Part shown: positions 8,123-16,110 of the stretch, piece by piece
Position numbering within the stretch: position 1 is the stretch's first letter
Layout: every line of letters starts with the position of its first letter
Assembly: GCF_027497255.1 (NCBI RefSeq)
Contig: NZ_CP114903.1
Coordinates: 5,828,001 to 5,892,000, forward strand
Reading direction: 5' to 3'
Origin: Micromonospora sp. WMMD882
Lineage (GTDB): Bacteria; Actinomycetota; Actinomycetes; Mycobacteriales; Micromonosporaceae
DNA: 64,000 bases
The notes under the pieces: generated by a model
Told to the model about the DNA's origin: nothing
Database searches by the model: none
What the model saw: only the letters and a program-made list of their open reading frames with translations
Made by a program: the position numbers and the translations under genes

Positions 8123-11100
8123 GTGCAGACCAGCAGCTACCCCTGCCCCGGTTGCGGGGCCCCGGCCGACCTGACCGCCGGCTGTCGGTCGTGCGGTCGG
8201 GGGCCCGACCCGGTGGCCGCCGAGGTGATCCGCCTCGACGCCGAGATCTCCGTCCTGTCCGGGCGGGTGGCGCAGGCGCGACGCACGTACCACGAACTGG
8301 GCACGACGCTGCGCGCCGCCCGGCAGCGGCGGGCAGAGCTGGCGGCCCGGGTCCGGGCCACCCGGACGACCCCGCCGGCCGTCCCCGCGCACGCCGCCCC
8401 CGCGCCGTTCGGGCCCGCGCCGATCGGGCCGGGACAGTTCCGTCCGGGGCCGGTGGGGCCGGCGTCGGTTCCGGTCGCGCCCGCCGGCCGGCCGGAGACG
8501 TCGACCAGGACCGTCCAGGGGCTGCTGTTCGTCCTCGGTGGACTGCTGCTGGGCACCGCGGCGATCGTCTTCACCGCCGTCGCCTGGGCGTCGGTGGGGA
8601 TCGCCGGCCGGGCGGCGATCCTGGCCGGGTTCACCGCGCTCGCGCTGGCCGTCCCACCGGTGGCGGCCCGGCGCGGGCTGCGCGGCACCGCGGAGACCTT
8701 CGCCGCCGTCGGGCTCCTGCTGGTGCTGCTCGACGGGTACGCCGCCTGGACGGTCGACCTGGCCGGCGTCACCGCCTGGCCGGGCACCCGGTACGCCGCG
8801 CTGACCGGGGGGGTCAGCGCGGCGTTCGCCGCCGGGTACGGGCTGGTCACCCGGCTGGCGGTGCCCTGGTTCGCGGCGCTGCTGGTGGCGCAGCCGGTGC
8901 TGCCGCTGCTCGCCGTCGAGGCCCGGCCGGGCGTCGACGGCTGGGCGCTGGTCCTCACCGGGGTCGCGCTCGTCGACCTGGCCGTGCTCGCCGGGCTGCG
9001 CCGCCGGCCGGCGCCCGGATCACTGGGGTTGGCCGGTCGGGTCGCCGCCTGGGCCGGGCTCGCCCTGGCCCTGGCGTCGGCCACGGTCTGCGCCACGGCG
9101 ACGTTGGCCGTCGGCGAGGCGGCGGGCACCGCGTACGCGGCCGGGTTGCCGTTGCTGGCGGTGGGGGTGGTCCTGCTCGGGGCCACGCTGGTCGACGGCG
9201 GACCGGTCCTGCGGACGCTCGCCGCGGCGGCGCTGGTGCTGCTGACCACGGCGGCGGCGCTCCGTCCGGTGGCCGCGCTGCGGCCCGACGAGCTGCTGGT
9301 GGCGACGGCGCTGGTGACGGTCGCGGTGGCGGGCGTGGCCCGGCTGCTGCCCCGCGCGGTCCGGACCGGCCCCCGGGTCGGCGCGCTCGTGGTGGCCGCC
9401 GGTCTGGCCCAGACGGCCCTGCTGCTGACCGGCGGGTCCGCCGCCGCCACGGTGGCCCGGTCGACGCCGCCGTGGCAGGGGGCGCCCGCCGCGCCGGTTG
9501 CGTCCTGGGGTTGGCAGCTTCCGGTAGCCGTGCTGCTCGCCGCCGGGGCGGGCGTCCTGCTGCTGCCCCGGGTCGTCCGGTTCCCGCTCGCCGTCGCCGC
9601 GGGCGTGGTCACCGTGTTCGCCGCGCCCGCGGTCGCCGCCACGCCGTGGCCGGCGGTGGTCGCGCTGGAGACGGTCGCCGGGGCGGCCCTGCTGCTGGCC
9701 GCGGTGCGGTGGCCGGGCTGGCGGGGGTACCGGCCGGTGCTGGTCGCCGCCGGTGGCGTGCTCCTGGTCGGGCACGCCCTGCTGGTCGGCCTCGCCGCGC
9801 CGGTGGGCGCCGGCGCGGTCCTGGCGGTCGTCCTGGTCACCGCGCTAATGGTGGCTGCCCGGGGTCGCCGGTCGACGACGCCGGCGCGGGTCCTGGCCGG
9901 CCCGGCGGTGGCGGTGGCGGTGCTCGCCGTACCGGCCCTGGTGGCCGTGACGCTGGTCGAGGTGGATCCGGCGCCGCACTGGCGGCTGCGGGGCCTGGCC
10001 GGCGCCGTCGGGCTGCTGCCGGTCGCCCTGGCCGCGGTCCGTCGACACTGGGCCGAGCTGAGCGGGTACGCCGCGACCGCGCTGGCCGTGGCGCTGCCGG
10101 TGGCCGGGTTCGCGCCGTTGGTCGTGCCGGCGGGGGAGCCGCTGTCGCCGTACCTGGCGGTGGCGGTGGCGACGGCCGTGGTCGGGCTGGCCGTCGTACG
10201 GTCCGACGTGCGCCTGCGGGTGGTCGGGGCCGGCCTGGCGGCGGCGACGGTCGTGGCGCTCGTCCCGGCGGCGCTCCAGGTGCTGCTCGGCCCGTACGGC
10301 TGGTTGACGGACGTCTGGTCCGGTGTCCCGGCCGGGGTGGGGTTGCCGCCCGGCCCGCCGGCCGTCCGACTCTCCGCCGGGGTGGCCCTGCTGGTGCTGC
10401 TCGGGGCGGTGGCGGTGGCCGGGCGGCGCGAGGTGCTGGGCCGCCCGGCGGCGCTCGCGGTGGCCGTGCCGCTGGTCGGGCTCACCGGGCCGGTCCTGGT
10501 CGCCGGCCTTGGCGTCCGCTGGCCTGCGTTGCCGGCGGTGTCCCTGCTGCCCGGCCTGGCCGCCCTGCTGACCGCCGCGCTGGCGCGGCAGGTCCCCCGG
10601 GCGGGGCGGCTGCTGCCGGCGCTGGCCGGCACCGGTCTGCCGCTGGTCGGCGCCGGGCTGGCCGGGCTGCTGCCGACCCGGGCCGGCACCCTCGCCGGGC
10701 TGGGCGGGACGCTGGTCGCGGCGGTGGTGGCCGGGGTGGCCGGGCGGGCCGGCGTCCGTCCGCTCGGCTGGGCCGGGTCGGCCGTCGTCGCGGTCGGGTT
10801 CGCGGTGACCGCCGGTGAGGCCGGTGGGCTGCCGCTGCGGACGACCGCGTTCGCGGTGCTCGTGGCGGCCGTGCTGGCCCTGGTCGCCGCCGCCGTGGTG
10901 GCCGTCCGCCGACCGGTCGAGGGACTCGTGCTGGACGCGGCGGCCCACGGTGTCGCGGTGACCGCGCTGCTGCTGGCTGTCGGCTCGCTCCGGCACGCCG
11001 CGGCGGTCTGCGCCCTCTGGGGGGCCGCCGTGGCGGTGCGGGCGCTGCGCCCCGGGGAGTCCGTGGGCCGGCGGTGGGCCCTGGCCACGTCCGCCGGGGT

Positions 11101-11578
11101 CAGCGAGCTGGTCGGCGCCTGGCTGCTGCTCGCCGTCGGGCAGGTGGCGCTGCTGGAGGCGTACACCCTGCCGGCGGCGGGGCTGGCGGTGCTCGCCGGG
11201 CTGGTGGCGTTGCGGACCCGGGCGGGGGCGACGAGTTGGCCGACCCTCGGCCCGGGGCTCGCCGCGGCGCTGCTGCCCAGTCTGGTGTCGGTGCTGTTCG
11301 CTCCGGACCCGCAGCCGTGGCGGCGACTGCTGCTGGGGGCGGGCGCGCTGCTGGCGGTGCTGGTCGGGGCGGTCCGCCGGTGGCAGGCGCCGGTGGTGGC
11401 CGGCGGGGTGGGTCTCGCGCTGCTGGCGCTGCACGAGGCCGTCCGGAGCTGGGACCTGCTGCCCCGGTGGGTGTTCCTGGCCGTCGGCGGGTTGGCGCTG
11501 ATCGGGCTGGCCACCACGTACGAGCGCCGTCGGCGGGACCTGGCCCGGCTGCGGGCCGTGGTGGGCCGCCTCGGGTAG
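8123..11578 (+). CDS. Very large polytopic membrane protein with N-terminal zinc ribbon
   Basis: 1151 aa from GTG 8123 with AGGA 7 nt upstream. Residues 8-24 form a zinc ribbon (CPGC...CRSC: Cys8, Cys11, Cys21, Cys24). A helical, probably coiled-coil segment follows (about 35-85, with QARRTYHELGTTLRAARQ), then a Pro-rich linker to about 130. From about 133 to the end almost everything is hydrophobic Ala/Val/Leu/Gly helix, roughly 30 membrane spans, with no recognisable transporter or enzyme motif. The short basic tail is YERRRRDLARLRAVVGRLG. Similar zinc-ribbon giant membrane proteins occur in actinobacteria with no known function. I do not assign one. Gene order gives no firm clue. Confidence 0.85.
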   Translation: MQTSSYPCPGCGAPADLTAGCRSCGRGPDPVAAEVIRLDAEISVLSGRVAQARRTYHELGTTLRAARQRRAELAARVRATRTTPPAVPAHAAPAPFGPAPIGPGQFRPGPVGPASVPVAPAGRPETSTRTVQGLLFVLGGLLLGTAAIVFTAVAWASVGIAGRAAILAGFTALALAVPPVAARRGLRGTAETFAAVGLLLVLLDGYAAWTVDLAGVTAWPGTRYAALTGGVSAAFAAGYGLVTRLAVPWFAALLVAQPVLPLLAVEARPGVDGWALVLTGVALVDLAVLAGLRRRPAPGSLGLAGRVAAWAGLALALASATVCATATLAVGEAAGTAYAAGLPLLAVGVVLLGATLVDGGPVLRTLAAAALVLLTTAAALRPVAALRPDELLVATALVTVAVAGVARLLPRAVRTGPRVGALVVAAGLAQTALLLTGGSAAATVARSTPPWQGAPAAPVASWGWQLPVAVLLAAGAGVLLLPRVVRFPLAVAAGVVTVFAAPAVAATPWPAVVALETVAGAALLLAAVRWPGWRGYRPVLVAAGGVLLVGHALLVGLAAPVGAGAVLAVVLVTALMVAARGRRSTTPARVLAGPAVAVAVLAVPALVAVTLVEVDPAPHWRLRGLAGAVGLLPVALAAVRRHWAELSGYAATALAVALPVAGFAPLVVPAGEPLSPYLAVAVATAVVGLAVVRSDVRLRVVGAGLAAATVVALVPAALQVLLGPYGWLTDVWSGVPAGVGLPPGPPAVRLSAGVALLVLLGAVAVAGRREVLGRPAALAVAVPLVGLTGPVLVAGLGVRWPALPAVSLLPGLAALLTAALARQVPRAGRLLPALAGTGLPLVGAGLAGLLPTRAGTLAGLGGTLVAAVVAGVAGRAGVRPLGWAGSAVVAVGFAVTAGEAGGLPLRTTAFAVLVAAVLALVAAAVVAVRRPVEGLVLDAAAHGVAVTALLLAVGSLRHAAAVCALWGAAVAVRALRPGESVGRRWALATSAGVSELVGAWLLLAVGQVALLEAYTLPAAGLAVLAGLVALRTRAGATSWPTLGPGLAAALLPSLVSVLFAPDPQPWRRLLLGAGALLAVLVGAVRRWQAPVVAGGVGLALLALHEAVRSWDLLPRWVFLAVGGLALIGLATTYERRRRDLARLRAVVGRLG

Positions 11579-11642
11579 CCCCGGCCCGCCCGTGCCCGCC
11601 CTGCCGGTGGCTCACGGTCACTCGTGGTCGGGGCCGTCCCGG

Positions 11643-11648
11643 TAGGGT
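11643..11648 (+). promoter_or_regulatory. -10 box TAGGGT before the pterin dehydratase
   Basis: TAGGGT lies 7 nt before ATG 11656 and no Shine-Dalgarno sequence is present, consistent with a leaderless transcript. Confidence 0.5.
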
Positions 11649-11655
11649 GCTGACC

Positions 11656-11949
11656 ATGGCAGAGGCGCTCACCGCCGAGGCGGTGCGAGACGGGTTGGCC
11701 GCGCTGGCCGACTGGGCGGGTGACCCCGCCGGCATCAGCCGCACCGTCCACCTCGACAGCTTCCCCGCGGCGATCGCGGTCGTCGACCGGGTGGCCGAGG
11801 TCGCCGAGGAACGCGACCACCACCCCGACATCGACATCCGATGGCGGACGGTGACCTTCCGCTGCACCACCCACTCCGCCGGTGGCGTCACCCAGCGTGA
11901 CTTCGATCTGGCCCGGCGGATCGACGAGATCGTCCGGAGCGCGCGATGA
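11656..11949 (+). CDS. 4a-hydroxytetrahydrobiopterin dehydratase (PCD/DCoH family)
   Basis: 97 aa, the normal size. The family motif is present as ERDHHPDIDIRW, with the two adjacent His residues and following Pro of the active site, then TFRCTTHSAGGVTQRDFDLARRID. The enzyme dehydrates 4a-hydroxy-tetrahydropterins in pterin recycling. No aromatic amino-acid hydroxylase is nearby, so a molybdopterin- or folate-related or purely structural role is also possible. Its stop overlaps the next start (ATGA), coupling it to the FHA-domain gene. Confidence 0.92.
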   Translation: MAEALTAEAVRDGLAALADWAGDPAGISRTVHLDSFPAAIAVVDRVAEVAEERDHHPDIDIRWRTVTFRCTTHSAGGVTQRDFDLARRIDEIVRSAR

Positions 11950-13100
11950 GATTCGAGATCAGCAAGGTGCTGGACGCCATCGAGGGGCGCGTCTGCACCG
12001 ACCCCGCCCTGGCCCGGGCCGTCGTCGACCTGGCCGAGGTGATCCGCTACCAGGATCTCGACGCCGGTCGGCCGGCGAGCATGCTGCGCCTCGGCATGGT
12101 GATCGACGCGCTGGCCCGGCAGGTCGAGGAGGACAGCGTCCCGGTCTACGCGGTGGTCCACCGGGCCCTGCTCTCCGACGCCGACCTGACCTCCAACGAG
12201 CGGATGGTGGTCCGCCGGTGGGCCGACGACGGCCTGGTCGAGGTGCTGGACCAGCCGGGCGACCGGATCCTCGAGGTGGCTGACCTGCTCGGTCTGCCGG
12301 TGCTCAGCCGGGCCCGGTTCGACGGGCTGCGCGGCCGCTACCCGTGGGTGGTGGAGCACCCGGGCCGGGTGGTCGCCCCGGTCCCCGGCCCGGGCGGGCC
12401 GACCTTCGTCGCCCACGTCGGCAACGGCACGGCCCCGGTCGCCGGCCGGCCCTCCCCCGTGGGGGCGCAGGTGCTGGCCCGGGTGTGGCGCTGCCCGGAG
12501 CCCGGCTGCGCGTTGTTCGGCTCGGGGGGCGGTGGCGGCGCGTTCGCCGACCTGGCCCGGGTGGTCGAGCGGAGCCCGGCCGCCCAGCCGCCGCCCACCC
12601 TGCGCGGTGGCGCGCCGGCCTGCCCCCGGCACGGCGTCCGGCTCGGCGACGCCGGGGCACGGCCCCGCACCGAGGTCCTCGCGGTCCGCATCGGCGGGCT
12701 GGTGCGTCGCCGGTTCGTGCTGACCGCCGAGGAACCGGTGCTTGTCGGTCGGGCGCCGGACGCCCCCGGCGGCGTCACCCTCGGCCAGTGGCTCAACGAC
12801 GAGGCCCGCCGGTGGATCAGTCGCAGCCACGCCAAGTTCGAGCTGCGCGCCGGCACGGTGGTGGTCACCGACGTCAGCACCAACGGCTCCGGGATCCGCC
12901 CGGGCGGCTCGATGGCCGAGGCGGACCGGATTCCGCTGGCCCCGCAGCAGTCGCGGGTGCTGGACCCGGGCGACATGATCGAGCTCTACCCGGGCGTCCA
13001 GATCGGCCGCCCGGGTGAGCTGCCGGCGGGCGCGCAGTACACCCCCACCTCGGTGATGGCCGAGGCGCCCACCATGGCCATGCGGCTGCCCCGGCCCTGA
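11946..13100 (+). CDS. FHA-domain protein with helical N-terminal domain
   Basis: 384 aa, starting in the ATGA overlap with the pterin dehydratase gene. Residues 1-130 form a helical domain of unknown type. A middle segment contains CPEPGC (about 181-186) and CPRHG (about 223-227), which may bind a metal. The C-terminal FHA domain (about 255-355) shows the expected conserved residues: VGRAP, WISRSHAKFEL and VTDVSTNGSGI. FHA domains bind phosphothreonine peptides, so this is a likely reader of Ser/Thr kinase signalling in the cytoplasm. A transmembrane kinase gene lies 7 kb upstream, but nothing ties the two directly. Target unknown. Confidence 0.9.
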   Translation: MRFEISKVLDAIEGRVCTDPALARAVVDLAEVIRYQDLDAGRPASMLRLGMVIDALARQVEEDSVPVYAVVHRALLSDADLTSNERMVVRRWADDGLVEVLDQPGDRILEVADLLGLPVLSRARFDGLRGRYPWVVEHPGRVVAPVPGPGGPTFVAHVGNGTAPVAGRPSPVGAQVLARVWRCPEPGCALFGSGGGGGAFADLARVVERSPAAQPPPTLRGGAPACPRHGVRLGDAGARPRTEVLAVRIGGLVRRRFVLTAEEPVLVGRAPDAPGGVTLGQWLNDEARRWISRSHAKFELRAGTVVVTDVSTNGSGIRPGGSMAEADRIPLAPQQSRVLDPGDMIELYPGVQIGRPGELPAGAQYTPTSVMAEAPTMAMRLPRP

Positions 13101-13215
13101 CCGCTCCCGCTCCCGCTCCCGCCCTGGCCCTGGCCCCGGCCCTGGCCCCGGCCCTGGCCCCGGCCCTGGCCCCGGCCCTGGCCCCGGCCCTGGCCCCGGC
13201 CCCGGCCCCGGTCAC
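13101..13215. repeat. CCGCTC and CCCTGGCCCCGG tandem repeats
   Basis: Three CCGCTC units are followed by about six 12-bp CCCTGGCCCCGG units in the gap between the convergent FHA and rocD genes. The array is low-complexity and probably length-variable; no gene is present. Confidence 0.85.
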
Positions 13216-13327
13216 GGCCCGGGACGGTGTCCGTCCACCCGAGCGGCCCGACCGGCGGCAGGCCCGACCGCGCGGGCGGCGACCGGTCCGGCCGGCGCGG
13301 ACGGCAGCAGGCCCGGGCGGCGGCAGA

Positions 13328-14545
13328 TCAGTCGGCCAGTACGGCGGCGAGCTGGGTCAACGCGTGGTCGATCTCGTCCGGGGTGATGACCAGGGGCGGG
13401 GCGAGCCGGATCGTGGAGCCGTGGGTGTCCTTGGCGAGGACGCCCCGCTCCATCAGCCGCTCGCACGCCTGCCGGCCGGTCATCAGCGCCGGGTCGATGT
13501 CCAGCCCGGCCCACAGGCCCCGGCCCCGGACGGCGACCAGCCCCCGGCCGACCAGGTCCCGCAGGCCGGCGTGCAGCCGCTCGCCCAGCTCGGCGGAGCG
13601 GCGCTGGAAATCGCCGGTGGCGAGCAGCCGGACCACCTCGACGCCGACCGCGCAGGCCAGCGGGTTGCCGCCGAAGGTGGAGCCGTGCTGGCCGGGCCGG
13701 AGCACGCCCAGCACGTCGGTGTTCGCGGCGACCGCGGACACCGGCACGATGCCGCCGCCGAGGGCCTTGCCCAGCAGGTACATGTCCGGCACGACGCCCT
13801 CGTGGTCGCAGGCGAAGGTCGCTCCGGTACGCCCCAGGCCGGACTGGATCTCGTCGGCCAGGAAGAGCACGTTCCGCTCGGTGCAGGCCCGGCGTACGCC
13901 CGGCAGGTAACCGGCCGGGGGCGTCACGACGCCCTGCTCGCCCTGGATCGGCTCGATCAGCACCGCGACGGTGTGCTCGTCGATCGCCGCGGTCAACGCG
14001 TCCAGGTCGCCGTACGGGACGACGGTGAAGCCCGGCGTGTACGGCCCGAAGTCGTCCCGGGCGTCGGCGTCGGTGGAGAAGCTGACGATGGTGGTCGTCC
14101 GGCCGTGGAAGTTGCCTTCGGCGACCACGATGTTCGCCCGGCCGGCCGGCACCCCCTTGACCTGGTAGCCCCACTTGCGGGCCACCTTGATCGCGGTCTC
14201 CACCGCTTCCGCGCCGGTGTTCATCGGCAGGATCAGGTCCTTGCCGCAGAGCTGGGCCAGCTCCCGGCAGAAGTCGGCGAACTGGTCGTGGACGAACGCC
14301 CGGCTGGTCAGGGTCAGCCGGTCGAGCTGGGCGTGCGCGGCGGCGATCAGCCGCGGATGCCGGTGCCCGAAGTTCAACGCCGAGTAGCCGGCCAGGCAGT
14401 CGAGGTACCGTCGGCCGTCCACGTCGGTGAGCCAGGCCCCCTCGGCGGAGGAGACCACCACCGGCAGTGGGTGGTAGTTGTGGGCCGTCCACTGTTCGGC
14501 TTCCCGGACCGCGCCCGGCGTCCGCAGCATGTCGTCGAGGATCAC
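13328..14545 (-). CDS. rocD: Ornithine--oxo-acid aminotransferase
   Basis: 405 aa. The GTG at 14545 is chosen because GGGAAGGA lies 7 nt upstream and the codon overlaps the preceding stop (GTGA). It is a class III PLP aminotransferase of full length: Asp231 in LADEIQSGLGRTG and the PLP Lys260 in LLGKALGGG, with GSTFGGNPLA afterwards. AEGNFHGRTTT and EPIQGEQGVVTPP are typical of ornithine aminotransferase. It converts ornithine and 2-oxoglutarate to glutamate-5-semialdehyde and glutamate. It is translationally coupled to a guanidine-modifying enzyme that plausibly supplies ornithine from arginine. A similar pairing is known from Mycobacterium tuberculosis (Rv2323c next to rocD). Confidence 0.94.
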   Translation of the reverse strand: MILDDMLRTPGAVREAEQWTAHNYHPLPVVVSSAEGAWLTDVDGRRYLDCLAGYSALNFGHRHPRLIAAAHAQLDRLTLTSRAFVHDQFADFCRELAQLCGKDLILPMNTGAEAVETAIKVARKWGYQVKGVPAGRANIVVAEGNFHGRTTTIVSFSTDADARDDFGPYTPGFTVVPYGDLDALTAAIDEHTVAVLIEPIQGEQGVVTPPAGYLPGVRRACTERNVLFLADEIQSGLGRTGATFACDHEGVVPDMYLLGKALGGGIVPVSAVAANTDVLGVLRPGQHGSTFGGNPLACAVGVEVVRLLATGDFQRRSAELGERLHAGLRDLVGRGLVAVRGRGLWAGLDIDPALMTGRQACERLMERGVLAKDTHGSTIRLAPPLVITPDEIDHALTQLAAVLAD

Positions 14546-15363
14546 TTGGCTGTCCTTCCCTGGCGGAGTCGCAACGTGCAGCACTTCGGTCCGCCGCCGG
14601 CCTTGCGCAGCTCGGACAGGTCGACACCGATGGTCTGGTAGCCCCGGTCGCGCAGGCGCGCGGCGAGGTCGGTGGCCTGGACGGGCAGCACCACGTGCCG
14701 GCCGTCGCTGACCGCGTTCAGCCCGAGCACCTCGGCGTCGGCCATGGTGGCGTGCACCGCGTCCGGGAAGAGCCGGCGCAGCACGGCCCGGCTGCCGGGC
14801 GAGAACGCCTCGGGCAGGTACGCCACGGTCCGTTCGTCGAGCACGGTGAGCGCGGTGTCCAGGTGGTAGAAGCGCGGGTCGACCAGGCGCAGGGTGATCA
14901 CCGGGTAGCCGAAGACCTCCTGCAACTGCGCGTGCGCGGCGTGCGCGGTGCGGAAGCCGGTGCCGGCGAGCAGCAGGTCACCGGCGAGCAGGACGTCGCC
15001 CTCGCCCTCGTTGACGTGCTTCGGGTCGTGCGTCTCGAAGCCGGCCGCCTCGAACCACGCGCGGTAGGCGGGCGCCTCGTCGGCGCGCTGCGGGTCGCGG
15101 AACTGCACCGCCATGGCCCGACCGTCGATGACGGTGCCGCCGTTGGCGGCGAACACCATGTCCGGCAGCCCGGGCACCGGAGGGATCTCCTCGACGGTGT
15201 GACCCAGCTCGCGGTAGACCTGCCGGAGTTGCTCCCACTGCCGGACGGCCAGGTCGGCGTCGACCGGGGCGGTCGGGTCCATCCAGGGGTTGATCGCGTA
15301 GTCGACGGCGAAGTACGTCGGCCGGCACATCAGGAAGCGCTGGCTGGTGGCGTCCATCGTCAT
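14542..15363 (-). CDS. Amidinotransferase-fold guanidine hydrolase, arginine-dihydrolase/DDAH-like
   Basis: 273 aa from ATG 15363 (GGGAG 8 nt upstream); ATG 15357 with AGGA is the alternative. It belongs to the guanidino-modifying enzyme superfamily: motifs INPWM (24-28), PDMVFAANGG (67-76), the catalytic His167 in FYHLDT and nucleophile Cys261 in KAGGGPKCC. Annotation pipelines tend to call such proteins dimethylarginine dimethylaminohydrolase. The motif set, and the coupling (GTGA) to ornithine aminotransferase, fit an arginine dihydrolase of the ArgZ/AgrE type better, giving ornithine directly. This is an inference: DDAH or arginine deiminase would give citrulline, which the partner enzyme cannot use. 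Cytoplasmic. Confidence 0.85.
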   Translation of the reverse strand: MTMDATSQRFLMCRPTYFAVDYAINPWMDPTAPVDADLAVRQWEQLRQVYRELGHTVEEIPPVPGLPDMVFAANGGTVIDGRAMAVQFRDPQRADEAPAYRAWFEAAGFETHDPKHVNEGEGDVLLAGDLLLAGTGFRTAHAAHAQLQEVFGYPVITLRLVDPRFYHLDTALTVLDERTVAYLPEAFSPGSRAVLRRLFPDAVHATMADAEVLGLNAVSDGRHVVLPVQATDLAARLRDRGYQTIGVDLSELRKAGGGPKCCTLRLRQGRTAK

Positions 15364-15609
15364 GTGTCCTGCTCCCACGGGTCGGGCGCGCCCGGCCACC
15401 GTCGGCTTGCGGGCTGGCGCCGTCCTTCCACGCTATGCGGCGCGCGATGGCGGTAACCACCCGTGAGAGTTGCGTGAAGCAGAGGTTCATTGCGTCTGTG
15501 TCGGCCTGTGCCGGCGAATCGTTGCGTATGTGGCGGGGGGCACGCGTAACGGGGCCGGAGGCCGCCCAGCACGCGGGGCCACCCAGCACGCCGCCCCCGC
15601 CTGACAAGC

Positions 15610-15735
15610 GGGGGGCCACCCAAGGCGGGCGACCCAAGGCGGGGGGGCGACCCAAGGCGGGGGGCCACCCAAGGCGGGCGACCCAAGGCGGGGGGCCGCC
15701 CAAGGCGGGGGGCCGCCCAAGGCGGGGGGCCGCCA
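15610..15735. repeat. Seven-copy CCCAAGGCGGG array
   Basis: The 11-bp core CCCAAGGCGGG recurs seven times at 13-17-bp spacing, separated by short G-rich and C-rich stretches. It lies 250-370 bp upstream of the DDAH-like gene. Confidence 0.85.
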
Positions 15736-15737
15736 CT

Positions 15738-15799
15738 TCACAGAAACAGGGGCATCGTCCCCCGGGGACATCCCCATCTCCGCGAAACGGAGTCGATCA
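15738..15799. repeat. Palindromic intergenic element, copy 1
   Basis: It runs from TCACAGAAACAGGGGCATC to GGAGTCGATCA, with an imperfect central stem (GGGGCATCGTCC against GGACATCCCC). It shares its start, GGGGCATC core and GGAGTCGATCA end with the copy at 15897-15960. Confidence 0.65.
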
Positions 15800-15896
15800 T
15801 TCCCGGGCGACAGGGGTCCGCCCCAGGGCCACGCCATGCCCCTACCGAGCCGCCGTGCCCCGGCCACCCCCGCCCGACGCGCGGCTGGACCGCACA

Positions 15897-15960
15897 TCAC
15901 GGAAGTGGGGGCATCACCGGCCGGCGATGCCCCCACTTCCGTAAAAAATGGAGTCGATCA
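15897..15960. repeat. Palindromic intergenic element, copy 2 with perfect 17-bp stem
   Basis: ACGGAAGTGGGGGCATC (15899-15915) pairs perfectly with GATGCCCCCACTTCCGT (15926-15942) around a 10-nt loop. AAAAAATGGAGTCGATCA follows. It is related to the copy at 15738-15799. Confidence 0.75.
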
Positions 15961-16004
15961 GCCGCGGGGGCTGGGCGGGGCGACGTGGGGCGGGGCCGGA
16001 CACG

Positions 16005-16035
16005 TTTCAGGGGCGGCGAATCGCCGCCCCTGAAA
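16005..16035. terminator. 31-bp palindrome downstream of the repeat membrane protein
   Basis: TTTCAGGGGCGGCGA, one central base, TCGCCGCCCCTGAAA: 15 perfect pairs. It lies 76-106 bp past the stop of the minus-strand gene at 16111 and is the likely terminator for it. Confidence 0.55.
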
Positions 16036-16110
16036 AGTTTCGCCCCCGCTGGTGAACCACCAGTCGACCGGAGCCGGCCGGTGCATCACCGGCGAGGTCA
16101 ACAATGCCCG

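Larger units (their letters stand above)
15364..16110. other. Repeat- and palindrome-rich non-coding gap
   Basis: About 750 bp with no supportable gene. It contains the 5' region of the arginine-catabolic pair (15364-15500), a seven-copy CCCAAGGCGGG array (15610-15735), two copies of a 62-64-bp palindromic element (15738-15799 and 15897-15960) and a 31-bp perfect palindrome (16005-16035). Open frames across it translate only the repeats. Confidence 0.8.

Noticed and set aside
8137..11874. Very long minus-strand open frame (1245 codons) opposite the giant membrane protein
   Set aside because: It is the antisense shadow of a GC-rich Ala/Val/Leu-coding gene, with Ser/Thr/Ala/Arg-only composition and no ribosome-binding site.
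15435..15944. Open frames over the 15.6-15.9 kb repeats
   Set aside because: Their translations are only the DNA repeats (GGRPKAGG-like) with no ribosome-binding site.
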